From contig CAZAPG010000028.1 in assembly GCA_964486935.1 (NCBI GenBank), positions 1 to 64,000 of the forward strand: a stretch of 64,000 nucleotides of DNA, read 5' to 3'. The notes under the pieces are model-generated. The model did not search any database. It was not told the origin of the DNA and saw only the letters and a list, made by a program, of their open reading frames with translations. Both the position numbers and the translations under genes were made by a program. Positions 1-9,431 of the stretch are shown in pieces (the stretch's first letter is position 1; the number at the start of each line of letters is the position of its first letter). This DNA is from CAZAPG01 sp964486935 (GTDB taxonomy: Bacteria > Chloroflexota > Anaerolineae > 4572-78 > J111).

Positions 1-208
1 CTTTTTCATTAATATTTTTTTCGCTACTGGTGCTGGTTTAGTTTAATCAAAACACTTGGTACTTAACCTGGCGATCCAAGCTCTGAAACGGTCTTTTGAC
101 CTAATGACAATCGATCTACCAGGTCCATAACCTATTCTATATCAGTTGCGTTATCATACTAATGACATAATCGTTATTTGAAAAGTATTGCTTCTAAGGG
201 ACAACTCG
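1..208. other. Upstream intergenic region
   Basis: This AT-richer stretch precedes the gamma-glutamyltransferase gene. I see no ORF with coding character and no RNA gene. A CATAAT hexamer at about 165-170 could be a -10 box but has no convincing -35 partner at normal spacing. The region presumably contains the promoter of the plus arm of the catabolic island, or it lies inside a longer operon that begins before the window. Confidence 0.4.
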
Positions 209-1951
209 ATGATACAAAGCCAATTGGTTATAAACAAAAGCGAAGTTGTGGTTGAAAACGGGCTGGTGACCGCCATGCACCCGCTGGCCGCGGAAGCGGG
301 CGTCGAAATTTTGCAGCAGGGCGGCAATGCCGCCGACGCCGCTGTAGCCGTGGCCTTCGCTGTGGGCGTGGTTGAGCCGTTTATGAGCGGCCTGGGTGGG
401 GCGGCTTACGTGGTGGCGCATCAGTCCGCTACCGGACGGACTATAACGCTGGATGGCTGTGTGCAGGCGCCGCAGGCCGCCCGGCCGGATATGTTTGAGC
501 TGCTGCCGGCCGGGGCCAAAGGGTCGGGCGCGTATGGCTGGCGCGGTACCCAGGGCGACGCCGCCGAAACCGGCTATCGCGCGGCAGTGGTGCCGGGGGC
601 GGTCGCTGCCTATACCAAACTGCACCGGTTGCTGGGCCGCCTGCCGCTGGCGCAGGTAATGGCTCCGGCCATCCGGCTGGCCGCCGAGGGTTTTGTGCCC
701 GATTGGTATGTGTTTGCCAACTGCGCCGCCGCGATGGAACGCCTGCGCCAATTTCCCGAAACTATGGCTGTTTTCTACCACGCCGACGGTACGCCGATTC
801 CTTTTCCGGTGAGCCACGATACCAGCATCGCCCCCAAACACGAGCGGCTGGCGCAGCCCGATCTGGCCCGCACTCTGCAACTGATTGCCGAGCAGGGGGC
901 GGACGTTTTCTATCGCGGCGAGATTGGCCGGGCCATTGCCCGGCACATTTCAGCCAACGGCGGACTCATCACCCCGGCGGATATGGCCGGGTATGAAGTG
1001 CGCGTCCGCGAGCCGCTGTGGATTGATTATCGGGACAGGCGGATTGCTTTCATCTCGATTAACAGCGGCGGCCCCACGGTGGCCCAGATGTTCAACATTC
1101 TGGAAGGGTTCGACCTGCCGGCCCTGAGCCACAACACATCCGCCACCCTCCATTTAATTGCCGAGGCCCAGCGGCTGGCCTTTGCCGACCGCTTTGCCCA
1201 CCTGGGCGACCCTGATTTTGCGCCCATTCCATTGGCAGGGCTGCAATCCAAAGCTTACGCGGCGGTGCGTCGAGCAGCCATTGATTTGCGCCGTGGCCCC
1301 GTGGCCGAGCCGGCGGGCGACCCCTGGCCCTTCCAGCCCGGCGGCAGGCCGGCTCATCTGCCGCCGGCCGGCGGCGGCGACCCGGCGGGGCAGCACACCA
1401 CTCACCTCACCGTCATCGACCGGGAGCGCAACATCGTTTCGCTCACAGCCTCGCTGGGGCAGTTGTTTGGGTCGGGCGTGGTGGTTCCCGGCACGGGAGT
1501 CACTTTAAACAACGGCATGATGTGGTTTGACCCGGAGCCGGGCCACGTCAACTCGATTGGCCCCGGCAAACGCGCCCTGCACGCCGGCACGCCGGCCATT
1601 GTGTTTGATGCGCAGGGGCCGTTGCTGGCGGTCGGTTCGCCCGGCGGGCGCAAAGTGCTGACCGCCGTGCAGCAGGTGATTCACAACGTGGTTGATTTTG
1701 GCCTGGGCATGCAGGCCGCTGTCAGCGCTCCGCGAATTCATTGCGAAACCGGCGCGATAACCATGGATGCTCGCCTCCCGGCGGAAGTCGTCGAGGCGAT
1801 GCGGCAGCGGGGTCATCAGGTGGCGCTGCGCGAGGAGCATTTTCTCAGCTCCTACTTTGCCCGGCCCAATGGTATTTTGCTGAGCCGGGAGACCGGCCTG
1901 CTGCACAGCGGCGTGGAGCCGTACAAAATGAGTACGGCCATTGGCTATTAG
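209..1951 (+). CDS. Gamma-glutamyltransferase family protein
   Basis: The product is an N-terminal-nucleophile hydrolase/transferase that matures by self-cleavage and cleaves or transfers gamma-glutamyl groups from glutathione-like amides. About 580 residues is normal for the family. The motif HTTHLTVID at residues 396-404 gives the expected autocleavage site, with Thr397 as nucleophile, and GSPGG near residue 477 matches the oxyanion region. An early GGNAADAAVA segment is also typical. I chose ATG at 209 because AAGGG lies 8 bases upstream; a TTG at 188 would add seven residues but has no ribosome binding site. No clear signal peptide is seen, so it is probably cytoplasmic. It opens the plus arm of the catabolic island and is 9 bp from the next gene. 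Such enzymes also act as acylases on other amides, so the substrate is open. Confidence 0.9.
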   Translation: MIQSQLVINKSEVVVENGLVTAMHPLAAEAGVEILQQGGNAADAAVAVAFAVGVVEPFMSGLGGAAYVVAHQSATGRTITLDGCVQAPQAARPDMFELLPAGAKGSGAYGWRGTQGDAAETGYRAAVVPGAVAAYTKLHRLLGRLPLAQVMAPAIRLAAEGFVPDWYVFANCAAAMERLRQFPETMAVFYHADGTPIPFPVSHDTSIAPKHERLAQPDLARTLQLIAEQGADVFYRGEIGRAIARHISANGGLITPADMAGYEVRVREPLWIDYRDRRIAFISINSGGPTVAQMFNILEGFDLPALSHNTSATLHLIAEAQRLAFADRFAHLGDPDFAPIPLAGLQSKAYAAVRRAAIDLRRGPVAEPAGDPWPFQPGGRPAHLPPAGGGDPAGQHTTHLTVIDRERNIVSLTASLGQLFGSGVVVPGTGVTLNNGMMWFDPEPGHVNSIGPGKRALHAGTPAIVFDAQGPLLAVGSPGGRKVLTAVQQVIHNVVDFGLGMQAAVSAPRIHCETGAITMDARLPAEVVEAMRQRGHQVALREEHFLSSYFARPNGILLSRETGLLHSGVEPYKMSTAIGY

Positions 1952-1960
1952 GAGGACAAA

Positions 1961-2455
1961 ATGACCTTTGGACGCTACTACGAGGATTTTGAAATCGGCC
2001 AGGTTATCAACCACTACCCCGGCCGCACCATCACCGAGGGCGAGCACATGCAGTTTTGCATGTTGACGATGAACCACCACCCCATCCATATCGACGCCAA
2101 TTTTGCGGCCCGCACCCAGCACGGGCAGCCGCTGGTGGTTGGCACGCTGGTCTTTAGCGTGGTGGTCGGCATGACCGTGCCCGACATTTCCGGCCACGCC
2201 GTGGCCAACCTGGAATACACCGAAGTAAAACATCTTGGCCCCACGTTTCAGGGCGACACGCTGTACGCCCAAACCACGGTGCTGGCCAAGCGCGAGTCCC
2301 GCTCCAAACCGGACCGGGGCGTTGTGTCGGTAGAGACGGTGGCCTTTACCCAGCGCCGGGAAAAAGTGTTATCGTTTAAGCGAGCCGCGCTTATCCCCAA
2401 GCGGGCCGCCGGGCCGGCGGCGGCCGGGTACAATTTTTGGGAGCCAACTGAGTGA
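1961..2455 (+). CDS. MaoC-like hot-dog dehydratase/hydratase
   Basis: This 164-residue protein has the MaoC hot-dog fold used by enoyl-CoA and mesaconyl-CoA type hydratases. The active-site loop reads LTMNHHPIHID (residues 35-45). In classic R-hydratases this loop is TGDxNPLHxD, so the catalytic Asp position is Asn38 here while His43 is kept. I believe this variant is shared with mesaconyl-CoA-hydratase-like relatives. A GGAGG site precedes the ATG. Its last four bases overlap the GTG start of the CoA-transferase gene, so the two are translationally coupled and probably act on the same CoA ester. Confidence 0.85.
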   Translation: MTFGRYYEDFEIGQVINHYPGRTITEGEHMQFCMLTMNHHPIHIDANFAARTQHGQPLVVGTLVFSVVVGMTVPDISGHAVANLEYTEVKHLGPTFQGDTLYAQTTVLAKRESRSKPDRGVVSVETVAFTQRREKVLSFKRAALIPKRAAGPAAAGYNFWEPTE

Positions 2456-3645
2456 GCCGGGACATCTTGCGCGGCGTCCGCGTGCTGGCGGTCGAGCAGT
2501 TTGGGGCCGGGCCATTTGGCACGCTCCACCTGGCCGATTTGGGCGCGGAGGTCATCAAAATAGAGAATCCCAAAGTTGGCGGCGACATCTCTCGCTCGGT
2601 GCCGCCCTATACCCTCCCTGGCGACAGCCTTTACTTTCAATCATTCAACCGCAACAAGCGCAGCCTGACCCTGGACTTGAAACAGCCCGCCGGCCAGCGC
2701 GTCTTTCATGATTTGGTACGACGCGCCGACGCCGTGTTCAATAATTTGCGCGGCGACCAGCCCCGCAAACTGGGCCTCACCTACGAGCAGTTGAAAGAAG
2801 TCAACCCGAAAATTGTCTGCTGCTCACTGAGCGGTTTTGGGCTGGACGGGCCGCGCCATACCGAGCCGGCCTACGATTATCTGATGCAGGCTTACGCCGG
2901 CTGGATGAGCCTGACCGGCGACCCGGCCGGCCCGCCCGCCAAAAGCGGCCTGTCGGTGGTAGATTATGCCGGGGGCGCAATTGCCATGGCCGGGTTGTTG
3001 GCCGGATTGCTCAATGCCGGGCGCACCGGCCAGGGCTGCGATGTGGATGTCAGCCTGCTGGACACGGCCATTAGCATGCTCAATTATGTGGCCATCTGGA
3101 CGCTCAACCGCGACTACCACCCCCAACGCCTGCCCAACTCGGCCCACCCGACGCTTACCCCGGCCCAGTTGTTTCAAACCAGAGACGGTTACATAGTGGT
3201 CTTCTGCGCCAAAGAGAAATTCTGGCGGGCGCTGGTCGAGGCGCTGGACGCGCCGGAATTGGCCGCCGACCCCCGCTACCAATCCTTTGCCACCCGCTAC
3301 AAACACCGCGAGGCGCTGGCGGCAGATTTGAAACAGCGATTTTTGACCCGCACCAATGGGGATTGGCTGGCCCGGCTGCGGGGCAGAGTCCCCTGCGCGC
3401 CGGTCAACAGCGTGGAAGAGGCGCTGGCAGATGAGCAGGTGCTGGCCCGCAACATGCTTACCCAAGTTGACCACCCCGAATTTGGCCTGCTGAAACAGGT
3501 GCGCACGGCCATCAAAGTGCCGGATAGCGTTGACCATCGCCGGGCCGCGCCCGCGTTGGGAGCCGATTCGGATGAGATTCTGCGGGAATTGTTAGGCTAC
3601 AGCCAGGAACAGATAGAGCTGCTGCGCCAGACAGGCGTAATTTAG
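2452..3645 (+). CDS. CaiB/BaiF family III CoA-transferase
   Basis: Family III CoA-transferases move CoA between carboxylic acids without a ping-pong enzyme-CoA ester of the classic type. The 397 residues match the family length. The N-terminal Rossmann half (GVRVLAVEQFGAGPFG, then DLGAEVIKIENP) and the AYDYLMQA motif with the catalytic Asp142 are clear. Translation starts at GTG 2452 inside the preceding stop codon (GTGA overlap). Together with the MaoC neighbour it suggests activation and hydration of a carboxylic acid as its CoA ester. The acid is unknown: formyl-CoA, mesaconyl-CoA and carnitine-type enzymes all share this fold. Confidence 0.92.
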   Translation: MSRDILRGVRVLAVEQFGAGPFGTLHLADLGAEVIKIENPKVGGDISRSVPPYTLPGDSLYFQSFNRNKRSLTLDLKQPAGQRVFHDLVRRADAVFNNLRGDQPRKLGLTYEQLKEVNPKIVCCSLSGFGLDGPRHTEPAYDYLMQAYAGWMSLTGDPAGPPAKSGLSVVDYAGGAIAMAGLLAGLLNAGRTGQGCDVDVSLLDTAISMLNYVAIWTLNRDYHPQRLPNSAHPTLTPAQLFQTRDGYIVVFCAKEKFWRALVEALDAPELAADPRYQSFATRYKHREALAADLKQRFLTRTNGDWLARLRGRVPCAPVNSVEEALADEQVLARNMLTQVDHPEFGLLKQVRTAIKVPDSVDHRRAAPALGADSDEILRELLGYSQEQIELLRQTGVI

Positions 3646-3735
3646 GACGACTTCCTTTGCGTAACTTATAAAGCAACAATATTCGTGTAGCCAAATTGCT
3701 ATAAATACTGCCAGACGCCAAACAGGAGTAACTCC

Positions 3736-5649
3736 TTGACCCCATCAATCGCTGAATACGGCATTGTGCTATCCAAAGACGTGATGGTTCCCATGCGCGA
3801 CGGCATCCGGCTGGCGACCGACATCTACCGCCCGGCCCGCGAAGGCGAACCGTTGCCCGGCCCTTTTCCCACCATTCTCTGCCGCACCCCCTACAACAAA
3901 GCCGACCGCCGTTACAGCGAACTGGCCGACTTTTTCACCCCGCGCGGCTACGTGACCGTGTTGCAGGACATGCGCGACCGCTACCGCTCCGAGGGCAATG
4001 GCAACTATTTTCACACCGCCAACGCCCACGAAGGGCCGGACGGCTACGACACCGTCGAGTGGATTGCGGCCCGGCCCTGGTCCAATGGACGCATTGGCGC
4101 AGTGGGTAGTTCTTTTGCGGCGGTGGTGCAGGTCCAAATGGCCCTGGAGCGCCCGCCCCACCTGACCGCCATCTGGCCCGATGTGACCCCCACCAACAAC
4201 TACCACCACCAGGCCCGCGAGGGTGGGGCCATGCAACTGCACATGTTCTGGGCGCTCTTTGTCCACGCCCAGGACGCCCAGGATATCGCCGATGACCCGG
4301 CGGCGCAGGACAAAGTATGGAACGACCTGCGCCACATGCGCCAATTGATTTACCAGACTCCCTTCCAGCCGGGCCAAACCTCGCTGGCGCTGGTCCCCAA
4401 TTTAGAACAGGCGCTGCTGGCCTACTACCGGCGCGGCGCGTATGATGACTTCTGGGACGAGGAGCGCAACAATTTTGAACGCTGCTTTGACCGCCACGCC
4501 GATATCCCCGGTACCTTCAGCGGCGGCTGGTTTGACCCCTACGTCACCGCTATGACCGGTTACTTTGCGGCCATGGCCCGCCAAAACAGCGCCCCCCAAC
4601 GGCTGATTATCGGCCCGTGGACACATGTCGGCATGCGCGGCGATACCTCCTTTGCCGGCGATGTGGATTTTGGCCGCGCCGGCGTCTGGGGCGTGCGCCG
4701 CTACGCCGACAAGCAGTTGCGCTACTTTGACCGCTGGCTGAAAGATGAGCCAACCGGCGTGGAAAACGACCCGCCGGTGCGGATTTTTGTGATGGGCGGC
4801 GGCACGGGCCGGCGCACCGCCCAGGGCAAACTGGACCACGGCGGCCGTTGGCGGGCGGAAAATGAGTGGCCGCTGGCCCGCGCCCAATACACCCCCTGCT
4901 ACCTGCACGCCGATGGCAGCCTTCGCGCCGAGCCGCCGCAGGTTGCGGACGCCTCGCTGAGCTACGATTTTGACCCGAACCACCCCGTGCCGACCATCGG
5001 CGGCAACCTGTGCGGCATTATGGAACTGCCCGATGATGGCGGCAATCTGGACCAGATGTGGCGGCGCTTTATGTCGCCCGTGACCCAACTGCGCCACATC
5101 GTCACCACCGGCCCGGCCCACCAAAAAGAATCGCCGCAGGTGGAGGGGGCCAGGCCGCCCTACCCGCTGCTGGCCGACCGGCCCGACGTGCTGGTGTTCC
5201 AAACTGAGCCGCTGGCCGAAGATATTGAAGTGACCGGCCCCATTACTGTCAGGCTGTGGATTTCATCCTCCGCCCCGGATACTGATTTCACGGCCAAGCT
5301 GGTTGATGTCTACCCGACCAACGAGGATTACCCCGGCGGCTACCACATGAACCTGACCGACTCAATTATCCGGGTGCGCTACCGCGACGGCTGGGATAGA
5401 GAAGTATTTATGGAACCGGGGCAGGTCTACCCGGTGCAAATCAAGCTGCACCCCACCAGCAACCTGTTCAAAGCCGGCCACCGGATTCGGGTGGACGTGT
5501 CCAGCAGCAACTTTCCCCGGCTGGATGTCAACCCCAACACCGGCGAGCCGGTGGGCCGGCACACCCACACCGTCATCGCCCGCAACACCGTGTATTGTGA
5601 CCGCGAGCGGCCCTCGCATATTGTGCTGCCGGTTATTCCACAAAGTTAG
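3736..5649 (+). CDS. CocE/NonD family hydrolase (X-Pro dipeptidyl-peptidase-like)
   Basis: The 637-residue protein has an N-terminal alpha/beta-hydrolase domain of the CocE/X-Pro dipeptidase type and a C-terminal jelly-roll domain (from about residue 480) ending in the usual RIRVDVSSSNFPRLDVNPN block. The nucleophile elbow reads GAVGSSFAA, with Ser126 as the likely nucleophile, rather than the common GxSYxG. Members hydrolyse esters or amides such as cocaine, glutaryl-cephalosporin or X-Pro peptides. Translation starts at TTG 3736, 7 bases after AGGAG; no ATG or GTG is better placed. It sits 18 bp before the M81 gene. Confidence 0.9.
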   Translation: MTPSIAEYGIVLSKDVMVPMRDGIRLATDIYRPAREGEPLPGPFPTILCRTPYNKADRRYSELADFFTPRGYVTVLQDMRDRYRSEGNGNYFHTANAHEGPDGYDTVEWIAARPWSNGRIGAVGSSFAAVVQVQMALERPPHLTAIWPDVTPTNNYHHQAREGGAMQLHMFWALFVHAQDAQDIADDPAAQDKVWNDLRHMRQLIYQTPFQPGQTSLALVPNLEQALLAYYRRGAYDDFWDEERNNFERCFDRHADIPGTFSGGWFDPYVTAMTGYFAAMARQNSAPQRLIIGPWTHVGMRGDTSFAGDVDFGRAGVWGVRRYADKQLRYFDRWLKDEPTGVENDPPVRIFVMGGGTGRRTAQGKLDHGGRWRAENEWPLARAQYTPCYLHADGSLRAEPPQVADASLSYDFDPNHPVPTIGGNLCGIMELPDDGGNLDQMWRRFMSPVTQLRHIVTTGPAHQKESPQVEGARPPYPLLADRPDVLVFQTEPLAEDIEVTGPITVRLWISSSAPDTDFTAKLVDVYPTNEDYPGGYHMNLTDSIIRVRYRDGWDREVFMEPGQVYPVQIKLHPTSNLFKAGHRIRVDVSSSNFPRLDVNPNTGEPVGRHTHTVIARNTVYCDRERPSHIVLPVIPQS

Positions 5650-5667
5650 AAAGGGACACCCACAACA

Positions 5668-7170
5668 ATGCCCAAAATTTTAATTGCCGAAGGCAAACAG
5701 GAAGTCTCATCCTTTAACCCCGTTGCCAGCCATTACCACGATTTTGACGTGTCGTTTGGCAAAGAGATTATTGACTTCCACCGGGGCGGCCACAAAGAGT
5801 TGGGCGGCGCGCTGAGCGTGTTCGACGCCCGCGACGATATCGAACTGGTTCCAACCTACAGCTTTCGGGCCATCACCTCCGGCGGCACGCTGGCCGCCGC
5901 CGATTTCAACCGCATCGCCGGCGAGTTTTTGAGCGCCATCAAAGCCGCGCCGCCGGTGGACGCCGTTTACTTTTCGCTGCATGGGGCGATGTCCGCGGAA
6001 AACGAGGCTGACCCCGAAGGCTACCTGCTGGCCGAAACCCGCCAGATTCTGGGCGAGTCGATCCCCATCGTCATCTCGCTGGATTTGCACGGCATATTGA
6101 CCGACCGGATGCTGCAACATATCGACGCGCTGACTGTGTTCCACACCTACCCCCACGTTGATTTTTTTGACACCGGCCTGCGGGCGGCCAACTTGCTGCT
6201 TAAAATTCTGGATGAGGGCGTCAAACCGGTTATCGCCAAAGTAAACATCCCGGCGCTGGTGCGCGGCGACGAACTCATCACCGAAACGGGGCTGTTTGGC
6301 CAATCCATCCGGGCAGCGCAGGCCATCGAAAAAAGCCCCGGCGGGCTGGCTGCCGGAATGTTCATCGGCAACCCCTTCACCGATGTGCCCGACCTGCGCT
6401 CCAACAGTCTTGTCATCACCGCTAACGACCCGGCGCTGGCCAAACGAGAGGCGCTCAGGCTGGCCAACGATTTCTGGCAGGTGCGGGAAAAATTGCAGGC
6501 TCCGCTCAAAAGTATCAATGAGGCCATTCAAATTGCCGTTGAAACCGAGGGCGCGGTCATCTTTTCCGATGCCGCCGACGCCACCAGTTCCGGCGCGTCG
6601 GGCGACAGCAACGCCATTATGGCCGGCTTGCTGGAAGCCGGTTACAAAGGGCGGGTGCTGCTGCCCATTGTCGACCCGCCGGCGGTGGCAAAAGCCTTTG
6701 CCGCCGGCATTGGGGCCGTCATCCAAACGCCCATCGGCGGGGCGCTGGATACGGGCCGCTTCACCCCGGTTACGGTGGAGGCCAAAGTGCGGCTGCTCTC
6801 GGATGGCCGCTTCATCAACGAGTCGCACGGCACCCTCTGGAACAGCGGCCCCACGGCGGTGCTGGAAACAGACACAATGACCATTGTGACCACCAGCCGC
6901 CCGGTCAGCCTGTACGACCGCTCGCTCTTTTTGGCCCACGGGCAGAACCCCCAAAATTTTGATTTGATTGTGGTCAAATCGCCCCACTGCCAGCGCCAAT
7001 TTTACGAAGCCTGGGCCGCCCGGTTGGTCAACGTGGACGCGCCCGGCTCCACCAGCGCCAACCTGCGCAGCCTGGGCCACACCCAATGTAAACGCCCCAT
7101 CTTTCCGCTGGATGAGGGGGTGGTGTTTGAGCCAAGGGTTGATTTGTTTCAGCGGGGCAGTGATGAGTAA
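5668..7170 (+). CDS. M81 family metallopeptidase (MlrC-like)
   Basis: MlrC-type zinc metallopeptidases cleave small linear peptides or peptide-like amides; microcystinase C is the named example. The ligand set is visible: Asp139 and His141 in SLDLHGI and His163 in TYPHVD. Their spacing (2 and 24 residues) equals the Asp167/His169/His191 spacing of MlrC. The 500-residue length and the DAADATSSGASGDSNAI segment of the C-terminal half also fit. The stop codon lies inside the inverted repeat at 7167-7227. A long open frame on the opposite strand across this gene is a codon-bias shadow. Confidence 0.92.
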   Translation: MPKILIAEGKQEVSSFNPVASHYHDFDVSFGKEIIDFHRGGHKELGGALSVFDARDDIELVPTYSFRAITSGGTLAAADFNRIAGEFLSAIKAAPPVDAVYFSLHGAMSAENEADPEGYLLAETRQILGESIPIVISLDLHGILTDRMLQHIDALTVFHTYPHVDFFDTGLRAANLLLKILDEGVKPVIAKVNIPALVRGDELITETGLFGQSIRAAQAIEKSPGGLAAGMFIGNPFTDVPDLRSNSLVITANDPALAKREALRLANDFWQVREKLQAPLKSINEAIQIAVETEGAVIFSDAADATSSGASGDSNAIMAGLLEAGYKGRVLLPIVDPPAVAKAFAAGIGAVIQTPIGGALDTGRFTPVTVEAKVRLLSDGRFINESHGTLWNSGPTAVLETDTMTIVTTSRPVSLYDRSLFLAHGQNPQNFDLIVVKSPHCQRQFYEAWAARLVNVDAPGSTSANLRSLGHTQCKRPIFPLDEGVVFEPRVDLFQRGSDE

Positions 7171-7227
7171 TTGGTAAGTGGTAATTAGAGATTTCCAAAC
7201 AATTACCAATTACTATTTACCAATTAC
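7167..7227. repeat. GGTAATT-type inverted repeat
   Basis: The left arm 7167-7186 and the right arm, ending at 7227, match in inverted orientation at 18 of 20 positions. They can form a long AT-rich hairpin directly after, and including, the stop codon of the M81 gene. The arms are built from the heptamer GGTAATT, which recurs at 19792-19814 in the same island. It could end transcription or stabilise the mRNA end, but no T-run follows. Confidence 0.6.
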
Positions 7228-7262
7228 GCAAACTGTAGTTTCAAATGACAGGGAGCCAAACG

Positions 7263-8393
7263 ATGAAAATAACCGACATTCGGGCCGTGGGGCTGCGCGG
7301 GGCCACCCCGGAAGGCGGCTGGAGCGACGAGCTTCAGCCCGACCACTGCGTGCATACCCTGGTTGCCGTTTTAACCGATGAAGGGCTGACCGGCTTTGGC
7401 AGCGTCTTCACCAACGATGGGCTGGTGAAAAGCGCGCTCAAGGTGCTGGAGCCGCTCTACCGGGGCGAGAATGCGCTGGAGCCGGAGCGGGTCAGCGAGA
7501 AGCTGCACCAGAATAGTTTCTGGATGGGGCGGGGCGGTACGCTGACCCACGCCATCAGCGGCATTGATATCGCCTTGTGGGATATTTTGGGCCAGGCCAC
7601 CGGCCAGCCCATTAGCCGATTGCTGGGCGGGCGCTACCGGCAGCGGGTGCGGCCCTACGCCTCGGTGCTGATGCGCGAACCCGACCTGCTGGCCGAACAT
7701 CTGGTACAGTTGAAAGAGGAAGGGTTTCGGGCCTTTAAAATTGGCTGGGGGCCGTTTGGCCGGGTCAGTAACCAACTGGACGAGGCGATTGTTCGCGCCG
7801 CCCGCCAGGCGATTGGCCCGGATTGCTGGCTGATGGTCGATGCCGGGGGCAGCGATGCCTACTGGCCGCAGGGTTACAAATGGGCCTTGCGTACCGCCGA
7901 GATGCTGGCCGATTATGCCGTAACCTGGTTTGAGGAACCGCTCAACCCCGACGCGCTGGAAGATTTTGTGGCCCTGCGCCGGGCCGCGCCGGTGCCCATT
8001 GCCGGCGGCGAGGTGCTGACCCGGCGGCAATCGTTTCAACCCTGGCTGCAAGCCGGCGCGTTCGATATTGTGCAGCCGGACGTGACCAAAGTGGGCGGCC
8101 TCAGTGAGGAGCGGCGCATCGGCTGGCTGGCCCAGGAGAGCGGGGTCAAATTTGTGCCGCACGGCTGGAACACCGCCGTGGGGCTGGCCGCCGACCTGCA
8201 TCTGGCTGCGGCCTTTGCCAACACCGATTTTGTGGAGTATCTCACCGGCTCGCCCTACATTGATGAGATTGTGGCCGAGTCGTGGCAACTGGACGAGGAG
8301 GGAATGTTGCCGATACCCGCCGGGCCGGGCCTGGGCATCAGCCTTAATTTGGAGGCCGTGGCTAAATACAGCGGCGGCGAGAAGCTGGCGTAA
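7263..8393 (+). CDS. Enolase-superfamily enzyme, mandelate racemase/muconate lactonizing type
   Basis: This family dehydrates or epimerises carboxylate substrates, often sugar acids, through a metal-bound enolate. The 376-residue protein starts with the typical MKITDIR strand; ATG 7263 has GGGAG upstream and I prefer it to an in-frame ATG at 7245. Expected residues are present: Lys159 (FKIGWG), metal ligands Asp193, Glu224 and Glu250, and the Asp273/His300 dyad (PDV and VPHGW). This is a mandelate-racemase subgroup layout with an acid-base His. It is a distant paralogue of the enzyme at 19860-20978, which shares the K-x-G-W-G motif. The substrate cannot be read from sequence. Confidence 0.92.
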   Translation: MKITDIRAVGLRGATPEGGWSDELQPDHCVHTLVAVLTDEGLTGFGSVFTNDGLVKSALKVLEPLYRGENALEPERVSEKLHQNSFWMGRGGTLTHAISGIDIALWDILGQATGQPISRLLGGRYRQRVRPYASVLMREPDLLAEHLVQLKEEGFRAFKIGWGPFGRVSNQLDEAIVRAARQAIGPDCWLMVDAGGSDAYWPQGYKWALRTAEMLADYAVTWFEEPLNPDALEDFVALRRAAPVPIAGGEVLTRRQSFQPWLQAGAFDIVQPDVTKVGGLSEERRIGWLAQESGVKFVPHGWNTAVGLAADLHLAAAFANTDFVEYLTGSPYIDEIVAESWQLDEEGMLPIPAGPGLGISLNLEAVAKYSGGEKLA

Positions 8394-8423
8394 AAATTCA
8401 ACCTTATCAAGGAGCTATCAACT

Positions 8424-9431
8424 ATGTCTATTGACACCCAAATTTTTACCACAATTGATTATGAAAAAGAGGGCAAGCAGATGGGCGCGCTGGATGTGCC
8501 CCAATCGACCAACACCTCCGGCTGGCGCACCCAGTATATCCCCATCACGGTGGTTAAAAATGACAGCGGCCCCACCGCATTGTTATTTGGCGGCAATCAC
8601 GGTGATGAATACGAGGGGCCGGTCGCCCTGCTCAAACTGGCCCGCGTCTTGCAGCCGGAACAGGTGCAGGGGCGGGTCATTATTGTGCCCATGCTCAATC
8701 GCCCGGCCATCGAGGCCGGCACGCGCATTTCGCCCATTGATAATGTCAACATGAACCGCGCCTTTCCCGGCGAGCGCAACGGCACCATTACCAGCGTGAT
8801 TGCCCACTACGTGACCCATTTTCTTTTTCCGCTGGCCGACCTGGTGGTTGACATCCATTCCGGCGGGCGCTCGGCTCATATGCTGCCTTCGGTAAATATG
8901 CACAACGTACCCGATAAAAAGCAGATGCAGGCGATGATTGAGGCCGGCCTGGCCTGGGGCGCGCCGTATGTCTTTATCTATCGAGACGTTGGCGGCGAGG
9001 GGCTGCTGCCCGGCTACGCCGAAAAGCTGGGCAAGATTACGCTGGGCACGGAAATCGGCAGCGCCTCTCAGTTTGGGGCAGAAATGGTTGCCATCGCCGA
9101 ACGAGGCGTCAAAAATGTGCTGCGCCAGTTTGGGGTTTTGGAAGGCCGGTTGGAAGCGCCCGGCACGCCGCCGCAGGTGGTGGGCGCAACCGAACTGGGC
9201 GACTACATTATGGCCCCGGTTAGCGGCATTTTTGAGCCGTTTTTTGAAATGGGCGACCAGATTGAAGCGGGGCAGGCCATTGGCCAGATACATTCAATTG
9301 AAGAGCCATATCGAGAGCCTGCGCCGGTGACGGCGACCACCCACGGGATGCTAATCAGCCGCCGCGCCTTTCCACTCACCCGGCAGGGCGATTGCGTGGC
9401 CACCCTGGTGAGACCTTTTGAGCTATCCTGA
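8424..9431 (+). CDS. Succinylglutamate desuccinylase/aspartoacylase-like zinc deacylase (copy 1)
   Basis: M14-type zinc carboxypeptidase-fold enzymes of this family remove acyl groups from N-acyl amino acids. His59 and Glu62 in GGNHGDEYEG and His145 in VVDIHSGG form the zinc site. The C-terminal 90 residues (APVSGIFEPFFEMGDQIEAGQAIGQIH) look like the biotinyl/lipoyl-type barrel often attached to this family. A GGAGC site precedes ATG 8424. It shares this layout, and clear motif identity, with the gene at 10627-11658, so the two arms of the island each carry one copy. It overlaps the next gene by one base (TGATG). Confidence 0.9.
   Translation: MSIDTQIFTTIDYEKEGKQMGALDVPQSTNTSGWRTQYIPITVVKNDSGPTALLFGGNHGDEYEGPVALLKLARVLQPEQVQGRVIIVPMLNRPAIEAGTRISPIDNVNMNRAFPGERNGTITSVIAHYVTHFLFPLADLVVDIHSGGRSAHMLPSVNMHNVPDKKQMQAMIEAGLAWGAPYVFIYRDVGGEGLLPGYAEKLGKITLGTEIGSASQFGAEMVAIAERGVKNVLRQFGVLEGRLEAPGTPPQVVGATELGDYIMAPVSGIFEPFFEMGDQIEAGQAIGQIHSIEEPYREPAPVTATTHGMLISRRAFPLTRQGDCVATLVRPFELS

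Noticed and set aside
5707..7209. 500-codon open frame on the minus strand opposite the M81 gene
   Set aside because: It is a codon-bias shadow; the plus frame has the MlrC zinc ligands, and the minus frame shows no domain.
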